43,600 nucleotides of DNA, from the NCBI GenBank assembly GCA_030038475.1, contig JASHOU010000023.1, positions 1 to 43,600 on the forward strand. The letters are read 5' to 3'. The stretch is from Terriglobales bacterium (GTDB lineage Bacteria > Acidobacteriota > Terriglobia > Terriglobales > Acidobacteriaceae). Positions 25,026 through 33,660 of the stretch are shown piece after piece. The notes under the pieces were generated by a model. It did not search any database. It was given only the letters and a program-made list of their open reading frames with translations, and was not told the DNA's origin. Made by a program: the position numbers and the translations under genes. Position 1 is the stretch's first letter; every line of letters begins with the position of its first letter.

Positions 25026-26972
25026 ATGAGCCAGATCAATCCGGTCGTGCAAAAGTGGATCGATGACGGGAAAGAAAATCCGGAAGGCTTTTGGGAACGA
25101 GCGGCGGAGCAGCTACCATGGTTGCGCAAGTGGGATCGGGTGTTCGACTGGACTCCGCCGACCTTCAAATGGTTCGTCGGCGGACAAACGAACCTGGCCT
25201 ACAACGCTCTTGATTATCACGTGAAGCGCGGCTGGGGCGGTCATACGGCCCTCATCTATCTGAATGAACGCGGCGAGCGACGCCTCTTCACGTATGCCAA
25301 TCTGCTGTACCAAGTTGAGCGCGTGGCAGCGGCCCTGCGTGGACTGGGTATCCGAAAGGGAGATCGGCTCACCATCTACATGCCCACTTGTCCCGAAGCC
25401 ATCATCCTGATGCTGGCGACAGTCCGCATCGGCGCCATTCACTCCGTGGTCTTCGCGGGCTTCGGTTCGAAAGCGCTGGGCGACCGCGTGCGCGCCAGCG
25501 GATCGCGTCTTGTGTTTACGGCCGACGTCACTTACCGCAAGGGTAAGAATACGGATCTCAAATGGATCGTCGATGAAGCTTTGCAAACGGGCGGCAGTAG
25601 TAATGTCGAGCATGTCATCGTACTGAAGCGAACCGGCGCCGAAACCCCGTGGACTCCGGGACGCGACATCTCCTGGGAAGACTTCCTCAGCCGCGCCGAC
25701 GGCCAGAGCGGCGACTTTGTTCCGATGGAAGCCAACGAACCGGCGTTTATTCTTGCCACCTCCGGCACCACCGCAACTCCGAAACTGGCAATCCACACCC
25801 ACGGTGGTTATCAGGTTCATATCCATAGCATGGGTAAATGGCTCTTTGCCCTCAAGCCCACCGATGTCTGGTGGTCGACTTCCGACATCGGCTGGATCGT
25901 TGGTCACAGCTACATTGTCTACGCGCCGCTAATCGTCGGCGCCACCACTGTGGCGTTCGAGGGCGCGTTAGATTATCCGACGGCTGAAGCAAATTGGAAG
26001 ACGCTCATCGAAGAGTTCCGCGTCACCGGCATCTTTACCTCGCCTACCGCCGTGCGCTTGCTGATGCGTTATGGCGACGCTCCGCTGCTCAAAGTCAATC
26101 ACGATTCTCTGGAACGCGTCTTCTGTGCCGGGGAGGTGTTGAACACACCGGCCTGGGAGTGGCTGCAGAAGAAGATCTTCAACGACAGAATTCCAGTCAT
26201 CGATCACATGTGGCAGACCGAAACCAGCGGCCCTGTGTTTGGCAATCCCTATGGGATCGCCATGCTGCCGATCAAACCGGGCTCGGCGAGCATACCCATG
26301 CCCGGCATCGACGCGGCAGTCGTGCAAGTCGATGGCAAGCCTTGCGGCGCGAATGAAAAAGGCATCATGGTCATTCGTCGTCCGTTCCCCGGCTTAACGC
26401 CCGCGTTGTGGGGAGAGCCCGAGCGCTACGGCCGCGATTACTGGCAGATTATCCGCGATGTCTACTACAGTGGAGATTCAGCGCACATCGACGATGACGG
26501 CTATGTCTGGTTTGCCGGCCGCGCGGACGAGATTATCAAGATTGCTGGGCACCGTATCGGCACTATCGAAGTTGAAACCGCGCTCCTTACTCATCCCGCC
26601 GTGGCGGAATCGGGCGTGGTTGGCCGCGCCGATGAATTGCGTGGCGAAGTGATCTCAGCCTTTGTTGTGCTCAAGCAGGGATTCAGCCCCTCAGATGAAT
26701 TGAAGAAAGCTTTGCTCGACCAGGTGCGCCATGAACTGGGACCGGTTGCAGTCATCGGCGATTTGAACTTCGTCGAGATGCTGCCAAAAACACGCAGCGG
26801 TAAGATCATGCGCCGCGTGCTGAAGGCCGTCACCCAGGATCGCAATACGGGTGACATTACTACCATTGAAGATGAAGCCTCGGTCGAAGAGGCTCGGCAC
26901 GCGTGGCACCAGATGAAAGAAGCGCTGGACGCCCAGTCGCCGGCAACGGCCGGTCCGGCGTTAGTCAAATAA
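25026..26972 (+). CDS. Second acetyl-CoA synthetase-like AMP-forming ligase
   Basis: A 648-residue ACAS-family ligase: N-terminal FKWFVGGQTNLAYNALDYHV, the Trp pocket motif DHMWQTETSG, the hinge GRADEIIKIAGHRIGT, and C-terminal PKTRSGK with the acetylatable Lys. The phosphate loop is unusual, reading ATSGTTATPKLA (~244-255) instead of TSGSTGKPKG, so Gly and one Lys are lost. That places it in a separate branch from the acs at 17677. Acetate or propionate are the likely substrates because the pocket Trp is kept. AAGGAGA five bases before the ATG supports the start. A terminator follows, so it is probably monocistronic under the CRP-type site. Confidence 0.9.
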   Translation: MSQINPVVQKWIDDGKENPEGFWERAAEQLPWLRKWDRVFDWTPPTFKWFVGGQTNLAYNALDYHVKRGWGGHTALIYLNERGERRLFTYANLLYQVERVAAALRGLGIRKGDRLTIYMPTCPEAIILMLATVRIGAIHSVVFAGFGSKALGDRVRASGSRLVFTADVTYRKGKNTDLKWIVDEALQTGGSSNVEHVIVLKRTGAETPWTPGRDISWEDFLSRADGQSGDFVPMEANEPAFILATSGTTATPKLAIHTHGGYQVHIHSMGKWLFALKPTDVWWSTSDIGWIVGHSYIVYAPLIVGATTVAFEGALDYPTAEANWKTLIEEFRVTGIFTSPTAVRLLMRYGDAPLLKVNHDSLERVFCAGEVLNTPAWEWLQKKIFNDRIPVIDHMWQTETSGPVFGNPYGIAMLPIKPGSASIPMPGIDAAVVQVDGKPCGANEKGIMVIRRPFPGLTPALWGEPERYGRDYWQIIRDVYYSGDSAHIDDDGYVWFAGRADEIIKIAGHRIGTIEVETALLTHPAVAESGVVGRADELRGEVISAFVVLKQGFSPSDELKKALLDQVRHELGPVAVIGDLNFVEMLPKTRSGKIMRRVLKAVTQDRNTGDITTIEDEASVEEARHAWHQMKEALDAQSPATAGPALVK

Positions 26973-27006
26973 GCGGTGGGCATATTCGTCAAATCATTTG
27001 CCACGC

Positions 27007-27038
27007 GGGCGGCGGTCCATCTGTGCGCCGCCCATTTT
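27007..27038 (+). terminator. Rho-independent terminator after the second acs-like gene
   Basis: GGGCGGCG and CGCCGCCC form a perfect eight-base GC-rich stem around an 11-base loop, followed by ATTTT. It lies 35 bases after the stop codon. Confidence 0.8.
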
Positions 27039-27180
27039 CAGCCGTCACACCCCCCGGTGATAAGTGTCCTTGTTGCCCTGTTCCGATAGCGAAAGACTGG
27101 TTGTGAAGTTTGGGCGTGACGATGCCGATATTTCTTACGGGCCCGTGTCATCGCATCACGCACAGGAAAAGAGGGCACAT

Positions 27181-29490
27181 ATGCCGATTACTAAGCAGCA
27201 AGCACTCGACTATCATTTTGGCGGGCGTCCAGGGAAGATCGAAATCTCTCCTACCAAGCCTTGCCGCACTCAACGCGATTTGAGTATGGCTTATACGCCA
27301 GGTGTGGCTGTGCCTTGCCTGGAGATTAAGAACAACCCGCACGACTCTTTCAAATACACCGGACGCGGAAATCTGGTGGCCGTGGTCACCAATGGAACAG
27401 CCGTTCTTGGACTCGGCGATATTGGCGCACTCGCCGGTAAGCCGGTCATGGAAGGAAAAGCTGTGCTGTTCAAGCGCTTCGCCGATGTCAATGTTTTTGA
27501 CATCGAGGTCAACAGCCACAATCCGGACGAAGTGATCAAAGTCTGCCAACTGCTGGAACCGACTTTTGGCGGAATCAATCTGGAAGACATCAAGGCGCCG
27601 GAATGCTTCTACATCGAAGAGACCTTGAAAAAAACGATGCACATTCCCGTCTTCCACGACGACCAGCACGGAACCGCCATCATCACCGGCGCAGCGCTGC
27701 TCAATGCCCTGGAACTGGTCGGTAAAGACATTTCAAAAGTCAAAGTTGTGTTCAACGGTGCCGGAGCTTCTGGAATTGCCTCCGCCGAACATTACGTCCG
27801 GCTCGGCGTAAAGCGTGAAAACATCTTCCTGGTCGACACCAAAGGTGTGGTTTACGAGGGCCGCAGCGAAGGCATGAATCCCTACAAACAGCGCTTTGCA
27901 CAGAAGACAAAGCTGAGGACTCTGGAAGAGGTAACCGAGGGCGCCGATCTGCTGGTCGGTCTGTCGGTAAAAGGCGCGTTCACGCCTGCGATGCTGAAAT
28001 CGATGGCTTCGCACCCGATCGTGTTTGCTATGGCGAATCCCGATCCGGAAATCGGCTACGACGAAGCGCGCGCGGTGCGCAAAGACATTCTCATGTGCAC
28101 CGGCCGATCGGATTATCCCAACATGGTCAATAACGTTCTCGGCTTCCCCTTCATCTTTCGCGGAGCCCTCGACGTCCACGCAACCGCCATCAACGATGAG
28201 ATGAAACTGGCCGCCACGCGGGCGCTCGCCGCGCTTGCCAAAGAAGATGTGCCCGACTCGGTTTGCCGCGCCTATGGCGTCGAGCGCTTCGCTTTTGGAC
28301 CTGATTACATCATTCCCAAGCCCTTCGATCCCCGCGTTCTGGTGTGGGAAGCCTCGGCCGTGGCGCAAGCTGCCATAGAAACCGGAGTGGCGCAGGAACC
28401 GGTCGACCTTGCCGAATATCGCGAACAACTGGAGAAGCGGCTCGGCAAAGCGCACGAAATCATGCGGGTGGTCGTCCACAAAGCACAAGCTAAACCGAAA
28501 CGAGTGGTCTTCCCGGAGGGCGAGAACGACAAGGTCCTGCGCGCCTGTCACGTGCTGGTAGAGGAAAAAATCGCTCACCCCATCCTGCTGGGCAACGAGC
28601 AGATTATTCGCAACTGGGCGGGCGAACTGGCGATTCCGCTCGACGGCATGGAGATCGTGGATCCCGCGGTCTCGAACTGGCGCGAAACTTATATCCAGGA
28701 GTTCTACTGGCTGCGGCAGCGTCGTGGCATCACGCTCTCCGATGCGCGGGAGCTCATCAACAACCGAAACGTCTTCGGTTCCATGATGGTGCACATGGGA
28801 AACGCGGATGCACTGGTTTCGGGCGTCACGCAGCATTATCCCGATACCATACGTCCCGCATTGCAGATTATCAAAGTGCGCGACGGCATTCATAAGGTGT
28901 CGGGCCTCTACGCGCTGATTACAAAAAAGGGCGACATGCTCTTCCTCGCCGATTGTTCGGTCAACATTGAACCGACCGCGGAAGAACTGGTGGAGATCGC
29001 GCTTTGTGCCGCCGAGGAAGCGCGGCGCTTCGACGTCACACCGCGCGTGGCCATGCTGTCGTTCTCCAACTTCGGCAGCACCCAGCACCCGCTCTGCGAC
29101 AAAGTGCGGAAAGCTGTGGAGCTGCTCCACCGGGCAGATCCCAATCTCATCGCGGACGGTGAAGTTATGGCTGATGTCGCTGTCTCTCCTGAGATTCTGG
29201 AGAGCGGCTATTCTTTCAGCCAGCTTAAGGGAGGGGCGAACGTGCTGATCTGCCCCGATCTCAACTCCGCCAACATCGCTTACAAACTTCTTTCCACCAT
29301 CGGAGGCGTGCAGACTATCGGTCCGATTCTGATGGGAATGAGAAAGCCCGTGCATTTGCTGCAGCGCGGAGCTGAAGTGGAAGAGATCGTGAACGTTGCC
29401 GCAATCGCTGTCATGGACGCTCAAGGACTGGAAACACCAGTCCCAGCGGGACGCTCGCCAGAGCCAGTTGTCGCTCTTCCACGTCAATAG
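27181..29490 (+). CDS. maeB: NADP-dependent malic enzyme with phosphotransacetylase domain (MaeB type)
   Basis: The ATG at 27181 with GAGGG five bases upstream gives 769 residues, matching MaeB. The N-terminal malic enzyme part decarboxylates malate to pyruvate: [11 protein letters not shown] with the catalytic Tyr (~38), metal site [33 protein letters not shown], and the cofactor fold [17 protein letters not shown]. From about residue 440 a phosphate acetyltransferase-like domain follows ([58 protein letters not shown]). In MaeB proteins this domain is usually catalytically inactive and binds acetyl-CoA as an allosteric signal. It completes a C2-metabolism block with the upstream ligases. 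Confidence 0.95.
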   Translation: MPITKQQALDYHFGGRPGKIEISPTKPCRTQRDLSMAYTPGVAVPCLEIKNNPHDSFKYTGRGNLVAVVTNGTAVLGLGDIGALAGKPVMEGKAVLFKRFADVNVFDIEVNSHNPDEVIKVCQLLEPTFGGINLEDIKAPECFYIEETLKKTMHIPVFHDDQHGTAIITGAALLNALELVGKDISKVKVVFNGAGASGIASAEHYVRLGVKRENIFLVDTKGVVYEGRSEGMNPYKQRFAQKTKLRTLEEVTEGADLLVGLSVKGAFTPAMLKSMASHPIVFAMANPDPEIGYDEARAVRKDILMCTGRSDYPNMVNNVLGFPFIFRGALDVHATAINDEMKLAATRALAALAKEDVPDSVCRAYGVERFAFGPDYIIPKPFDPRVLVWEASAVAQAAIETGVAQEPVDLAEYREQLEKRLGKAHEIMRVVVHKAQAKPKRVVFPEGENDKVLRACHVLVEEKIAHPILLGNEQIIRNWAGELAIPLDGMEIVDPAVSNWRETYIQEFYWLRQRRGITLSDARELINNRNVFGSMMVHMGNADALVSGVTQHYPDTIRPALQIIKVRDGIHKVSGLYALITKKGDMLFLADCSVNIEPTAEELVEIALCAAEEARRFDVTPRVAMLSFSNFGSTQHPLCDKVRKAVELLHRADPNLIADGEVMADVAVSPEILESGYSFSQLKGGANVLICPDLNSANIAYKLLSTIGGVQTIGPILMGMRKPVHLLQRGAEVEEIVNVAAIAVMDAQGLETPVPAGRSPEPVVALPRQ

Positions 29491-29520
29491 GTGAAAAGCG
29501 TCGAAAGATTGCGCTCGCAT

Positions 29521-29552
29521 CGACGGCAAAGTGAAACTTCACTTTGCCGTCG
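29521..29552 (+). terminator. Perfect 15-base-arm hairpin after maeB
   Basis: CGACGGCAAAGTGAA and its exact reverse complement are separated by two bases. The hairpin starts 30 bases after the maeB stop. There is no T-run, so it may act as a terminator or as an RNA-stabilising structure. Confidence 0.7.
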
Positions 29553-29694
29553 GCGTAAGAGCAGAATCGATAATTGCCTTTCGAGCCACGAACTGTGATC
29601 CGAATCACGGCAGCGAACCCTCTTCGGCGCCATCATCAAACTGGAAACGAGCCCTTAAGTGGCAACTTGATCCGCTGGTTGCCACCAGCCCGCT

Positions 29695-29700
29695 GGGAGG
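29695..29700 (+). promoter_or_regulatory. Ribosome-binding site deciding a start
   Basis: GGGAGG lies five bases ahead of ATG 29706. It favours the shorter frame over an upstream in-frame ATG. Confidence 0.7.
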
Positions 29701-29705
29701 TTTTT

Positions 29706-30029
29706 ATGAAGATCATTGCTTCTTTATTCATTCTGCTCATCGCGGTACAACTCGTAGCTACGGACAAGGCGCCGATCACGGTAAAGAATTCAACAGTGAA
29801 CAACGGCGTTGTCATTGTGACCATTCGCGAAGCCAGCAAGGATTATGAGTTGCAATGCAACCAAAACACCTCGAAATGCACTGCCCCGAAACCCGGAGAG
29901 TATTGGATGGTGCGGCTGCCAGAAAACTACGGCCTTTACGACTGCGCCAACGTCGACCTCTATTCGCAATCCGCCAACCCCGATGAGCACGGCCAGGTTC
30001 TCGGCGAGTACTGCATTAGCGAGAAGTAA
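29706..30029 (+). CDS. Small secreted protein of unknown function
   Basis: A 107-residue protein from ATG 29706; the upstream in-frame extension lacks signal-peptide character. The signal peptide MKIIASLFILLIAVQLVAT is followed by a compact beta-rich domain. Four Cys residues (LQCNQNTSKC, YDCANVD, EYCISEK) could form two disulfides in the periplasm. The motif CTAPKPGEYWMV suggests a small lipocalin- or Ig-like fold, but no family was recognised. It is monocistronic, with gaps of more than 200 bases on both sides. The protein is probably real; no role can be given. Confidence 0.75.
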   Translation: MKIIASLFILLIAVQLVATDKAPITVKNSTVNNGVVIVTIREASKDYELQCNQNTSKCTAPKPGEYWMVRLPENYGLYDCANVDLYSQSANPDEHGQVLGEYCISEK

Positions 30030-30234
30030 GGGCAGAAAACGCGAACAGACTTTCGTCAGATAGCGCACTTCGACAGCCTTCGCTCCGCGATCGGCAAACT
30101 CGATCCATGGCCCAGCCTTCGCAGATAATCCCTATTCTGTTACCCTCTGAAAGTACGTGCCCGGGGTGAGCCATTCGTAAAAAGAGCTCTCAGGCCTTAG
30201 GTGTCCAGTCTCAGGAGAGCGTGTCTTCCCTTTG

Positions 30235-30277
30235 CCTGACATCCGAGCCTGACACCTGAGACCTGACATCTGACACT
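30235..30277. repeat. Degenerate CTGACAYC tandem motifs
   Basis: CTGACATC, CTGACACC, CTGACATC and TGACACTT occur in close succession just ahead of yajQ. A related GTGTCCAG...TCAGG lies shortly upstream. They resemble a decayed short tandem repeat typical of non-coding spacers. The rest of the 260-base gap shows nothing gene-like. Confidence 0.5.
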
Positions 30278-30289
30278 TGGATTATTTCC

Positions 30290-30787
30290 ATGCCCGAGAA
30301 TAGTTTCGATATCGTCAGCAAAATTGATCTTGCGGAAGTCAACAACGCCATCCAGCAGGCGATGAAGGAAGTTACCACTCGATTCGATCTGAAGGATTCG
30401 AAGTCAAAGATCGCGATGGAGGGCAACGACGCCATCATGCTGCACTCCGCAGATGAATTCAAACTGAAGGCGGTGAACGACGTCTTTCAGCAGAAACTGG
30501 TCAAACGCGGCGTGCCCCTTAAGGGCTTGACCTACACTCCATTCGAAACCGCCGCCGGAAGCACGGTGAAGCAGAAAGTCTCCATCCAGCAGGGGATTCC
30601 GATCGAGAAAGCGCGCGAGATTGTGAAACTGGTCAAGAATTCGAAAAAGAAAGCGCAAGCATCGATCCAGGGCGACCTGGTGCGGGTCAGCAGCAAAGAT
30701 CGCGATACCTTGCAGGAGATCATCGCGATGGTCAAACAGCAGGATTTTGGCATCGACTTGCAGTTCACAAATTACAGAACCAATTAG
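30290..30787 (+). CDS. yajQ: YajQ-family nucleotide-binding protein
   Basis: A 165-residue protein that matches the whole YajQ (UPF0234) family: MPENSFDIVSKIDLAEVNNAIQQ at the start, TRFDLKDSKS, KRGVPLKGL, QQGIPIEKAREIVKLVK, VRVSSKDRDTLQ, and the end DFGIDLQFTNYR. The fold has two ferredoxin-like halves. A cyclic di-GMP effector role is reported in Xanthomonas; RNA/nucleotide binding is the more general description. Here it is the first gene of a likely operon with the polyprenyl synthase, whose GTG start lies 11 bases after the stop. Confidence 0.95.
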   Translation: MPENSFDIVSKIDLAEVNNAIQQAMKEVTTRFDLKDSKSKIAMEGNDAIMLHSADEFKLKAVNDVFQQKLVKRGVPLKGLTYTPFETAAGSTVKQKVSIQQGIPIEKAREIVKLVKNSKKKAQASIQGDLVRVSSKDRDTLQEIIAMVKQQDFGIDLQFTNYRTN

Positions 30788-30798
30788 CGCACAATTTC

Positions 30799-31785
30799 GT
30801 GAGCACAACCGCCATCAACGGCAAAGAAATCTTCGATCTGCTGCGCGACGACATTCTCGCGATCGAAGAGGAATTCGGGCGCGACACGGTCTCGAATGTC
30901 GCGGCCATCACCGAAATCGGCGAGTACCTGCGTGCCGGCGGAGGCAAGCGAATCCGTCCCGCGCTGTTGCTGCTGTCGGCCAAACTGCTCGGTTACCAGG
31001 GCACCGGCGCGGTCAAGCTGGCGACCGTGGTCGAGATCATCCACACCGCTACGCTCGTCCACGACGACATCATCGACGAGGCCCAAACCCGCCGCGGCCG
31101 TCCCGCTGCCAACACGCAGTGGGGCAATTCGATGTGTGTGCTGGCCGGGGATTGGCTTTACATGCAGGCTTTCAAAATCGCGGTGCAGGAGCGCAACTTC
31201 CGCATCCTCGACGCGCTGATCGAACTGACCCAGCAGATGGTGGAAGGTGAACTGCTGCAGATGGAAAAACTCGGCCATCTGATTTCCCTGCCCGAACACC
31301 TCGACCTGATCTATCGCAAAACGGCTTGCCTGTTCTCGGTGTGCATGAGGGTCGGCGGCATCCTCGGTGGCGCGAGTGCGCAGCAGGAAGAGCGGCTAAG
31401 CCAGTACGGACGCGATCTGGGATTAGCCTTCCAGATCGTCGACGATATGCTCGACCTGACCGCTTCCGAAAGCGTGCTGGGCAAACCCGTCGCCAGCGAC
31501 CTGCGTGAGGGCAAAGCCACCATGGCCGTAATTCATGCTCTGGAACGCTGCACATCATCCGAGCGAAACCAGATCGAAACCGTTCTCCACGACCGCGCGT
31601 TCAACGGCGTCACCCACACCGATATTTTGGCCATTCTCAACCATTACGGTTCTCTCGAGTTCGCCTCCAAAGAGGCGGCCCGCTACGCCGAGTCGGCCCG
31701 CAACGCCATCTGCATTTTCCCCGACTCGGAGATCAAGCGCGCGCTGTTGTGGGCTCCAGAATACGTAGTGGCGCGCGAGAAGTAG
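30799..31785 (+). CDS. Long-chain trans-polyprenyl diphosphate synthase
   Basis: A 328-residue E-isoprenyl diphosphate synthase that elongates farnesyl or geranylgeranyl diphosphate with isopentenyl diphosphate, probably for the menaquinone or ubiquinone side chain. The first Asp-rich motif is DDIIDEAQTRRG (~89-100) and the second is VDDMLD (~214-219). GGGKRIRPALLLL is the diphosphate-binding segment. Small residues before the first motif suit a long-chain (octaprenyl-like, IspB) product, but chain length is not certain. It starts with GTG at 30799, 11 bases after yajQ, so the two are co-transcribed. Confidence 0.93.
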   Translation: MSTTAINGKEIFDLLRDDILAIEEEFGRDTVSNVAAITEIGEYLRAGGGKRIRPALLLLSAKLLGYQGTGAVKLATVVEIIHTATLVHDDIIDEAQTRRGRPAANTQWGNSMCVLAGDWLYMQAFKIAVQERNFRILDALIELTQQMVEGELLQMEKLGHLISLPEHLDLIYRKTACLFSVCMRVGGILGGASAQQEERLSQYGRDLGLAFQIVDDMLDLTASESVLGKPVASDLREGKATMAVIHALERCTSSERNQIETVLHDRAFNGVTHTDILAILNHYGSLEFASKEAARYAESARNAICIFPDSEIKRALLWAPEYVVAREK

Positions 31786-31862
31786 GAAATCCCTGGAGTT
31801 CCGCGCTTCCGGTTAGACGTCTTCACATCGTTGTGGGATTTATACTAATCAAATTCTAAGAC

Positions 31863-32834
31863 ATGACCGATTTGCTCTCATCGATTTCGCATTATGGCTA
31901 CTTTTACCTCGCAGTGGTGTGCTTCGCCGAGGCAATCGGCCTTCCGCTTCCTGCGGCGCTCGCGCTACTCACAGCCGGAGCGGTTGTACCTTATCGCGAC
32001 CTTCATCTCTATCTCGTCGTCGTCGTCGGTGTGCTGTCCATGATCGTTGGCGATGTCATCCTCTATTTCACGGGCCGCGCCAGCGGGTGGGCGTTGTTGG
32101 GACTTTTATGTCGCGTTTCGGCGAATCCGGAAACTTGTATTCTGCGCTCGGCAGAATATTTCTACCGCCGCGGCAAGCAAACTCTGCTTTTTGCCAAATT
32201 CATCCCCGGCATTAACAGCATGTCTCCTCCGCTCGCCGGCAGCATGAAAATGCGACTTGGCGACTTTTTGCAATTCGACGCCGTTGGAGCCTTCCTATAC
32301 GTCGGAACATATTCGCTCGTCGGCTATCTCTTCAGCGACGCTCTTCGCGCCATTACCCGCGGACTCCGCTCTGCAGGCTTTGCTGCCGAAATGATCTTCG
32401 CGATCGGACTTGGGGCCTATGTCGTCTATCGCATCTGGATCTACCGCAAATACCGCCTGCTCGATGTGATTCCGCGCGTGCCGGTCGAGGAAGTCGCGCG
32501 CCGATTGATGTCGGACCATGCGCAGAACCTGCTGATTGCCGACGTTCGCAGCCACGGCTATTACGACGCCGACTCCGAGCGCATCGCCGGTTCGATCCGC
32601 ATCGAACCCAACAACCTGGTCGAAGAGATCAAGAACCTTCCCAAGGAGCGAGAGATTTATCTCTACTGTACTTGAGCGCGCGAAGCCACGAGCGCCCGGG
32701 TGGCGCAACAACTGCAACAACTCGGATTTAAGGTCTTCGTCATCGCTGGCGGCCTGCGCGCCTGGCGCAAAGCCGGAAACGCCCTCGAGCGGGTTCCAAA
32801 CGATGACCTCGTGAAGCTGCCAACATTCACTTAG
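31863..32834 (+). CDS. DedA-rhodanese fusion with an in-frame TGA at an active-site position: probable selenoprotein
   Basis: Read through TGA at 32673-32675, the frame is 323 residues and ends at TAG 32832-32834. A DedA/SNARE-associated membrane domain (~1-200) has the hallmark LLFAKFIPGINSMSPPLAG and several helices. A cytosolic rhodanese domain follows (VPVEEVARRLM, LIADVRSHGYYDADSERIAGSIRI). The active-site segment reads EIYLYCT-U-AREATSARVA. Relatives of this fusion carry Cys at the TGA position (C-S/T-C-P-N-E-A). After it come 52 sense codons with conserved rhodanese character (LGFKVFVIAGGLRAWRKAGN). A hairpin follows the TGA at SECIS distance. If TGA is a true stop, the protein is 270 residues and lacks the end of the rhodanese domain. 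There is no clear ribosome-binding site at ATG 31863. Fusion and read-through frame are seen directly; selenocysteine insertion is inferred. Confidence 0.75.
32673..32675 (+). other. In-frame TGA, candidate selenocysteine codon
   Basis: It is codon 271 of the DedA-rhodanese frame, two residues after the catalytic-type Cys (C-T-U). It is the only stop between 31863 and the TAG at 32832. Confidence 0.7.
32692..32706 (+). promoter_or_regulatory. Candidate bacterial SECIS hairpin
   Basis: GCGCC and GGCGC form a five-base stem with the loop CGGGU. The loop begins 22 bases after the TGA, and a G is in the first two loop positions. These traits agree with the bacterial SECIS model (a short stem, small loop with early G, 16-37 bases from UGA). 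A competing stem, GCCAC/GTGGC (32685-32689 with 32700-32704), is also possible. Short stems arise by chance in GC-rich DNA, so this is supportive only. Confidence 0.5.
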
Positions 32835-32888
32835 ACAGCCGTGATCCGCGTCCTTGGCAGAGTTCTGCCACTTTGCTATCGTGCCCTC

Positions 32889-33575
32889 ATGGGGCGCGCG
32901 GCTTTTTGCGGAGTTATCCTTGCAGCGGGTGAATCCTCGCGCATGGGCCGCGACAAGGCTTTGCTGCCGTGGCCTCCGTTGACCGACTCGCCAATAACTG
33001 GCTCTCTATTGGCGGATTCGCCAACAACGATCGCAACCGCGGAAACATTCCTCTCCGCCGCCATCCGGCTCTTCCTTCCTCATGTCGATGAAGTGCTGGT
33101 GATCGCGGGCAAAAACCAGGCCGTCCTGGCGCCGGTCGTCTATGCCAACGGTGCGTCATTGGTGGTGAATCCCGAGCCCGAGCGCGGCCAGTTCAGTTCG
33201 TTGAAGGTTGGCCTGCAAGAAGTTCTAAATCGCGGCCGCGACGCAGCCATCGTTACCCTGGTCGACCGCCCGCCCGTCCGCGCGGAAACGATGGATGCGC
33301 TCACGGCGGCCTTCGAACGGGCCACCGCACACCGAAAATGGGCCGCGATCCCGGAATATCACGGTCAACATGGGCATCCCATTTTCCTGGGCCGCGAGAT
33401 ACTGACCGCGTTCCTCAACGCCCCGGAAACCTCCACGGCGCGCGACATAGAGCATGCGCACGAGAACGATATCCAATACGTCCAGGTAGACGATCCGTTC
33501 GTGGCACTCAATATCGATACGCCGGAGCAGTACGCTGCGTTGAACTTGCCGCCTCCGCTTGTATCATCGAGCTGA
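32889..33575 (+). CDS. MobA-like NTP transferase (possible molybdenum cofactor nucleotidyltransferase)
   Basis: From ATG 32889 this is 228 residues (MGRAAFCGVILAAGESSRMG); a GTG at 32841 would add 16. The N-terminal nucleotide-binding signature ILAAGESSRMGRDKALLPW is typical of the MobA/MocA/GlmU superfamily. EVLVIAGKN, NPEPERGQFSSLKVGL, TLVDRPPVRAETMDAL, and the end DDPFVALNIDTPEQYAAL match the MocA/MobA-like branch, which transfers CMP or GMP to molybdopterin. An insertion, DSPITGSLLADSPTTIATAE, between the signature and the fold body is unusual. The gene lies shortly after the DedA-rhodanese stop on the same strand. Confidence 0.85.
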   Translation: MGRAAFCGVILAAGESSRMGRDKALLPWPPLTDSPITGSLLADSPTTIATAETFLSAAIRLFLPHVDEVLVIAGKNQAVLAPVVYANGASLVVNPEPERGQFSSLKVGLQEVLNRGRDAAIVTLVDRPPVRAETMDALTAAFERATAHRKWAAIPEYHGQHGHPIFLGREILTAFLNAPETSTARDIEHAHENDIQYVQVDDPFVALNIDTPEQYAALNLPPPLVSSS

Positions 33576-33660
33576 CGCCGGAAAGTTTACACAGGAAATT
33601 CGCGCCCCAGCTGACAAGCGAAGCTGACGGAAGTGAATTGCCGCCAAGACCCTATATTTC

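Noticed and set aside
27733-29529. A 598-codon open frame antisense to maeB
   Set aside because: It has no family resemblance, is rich in His/Arg as expected from reading the complement of a GC-biased gene, and lies entirely over a well-supported malic enzyme.
32676-32834. Treating the post-TGA segment as a separate small gene
   Set aside because: No start codon with a ribosome-binding site gives the complete rhodanese tail, and the segment is in the same frame as the upstream domain it completes.
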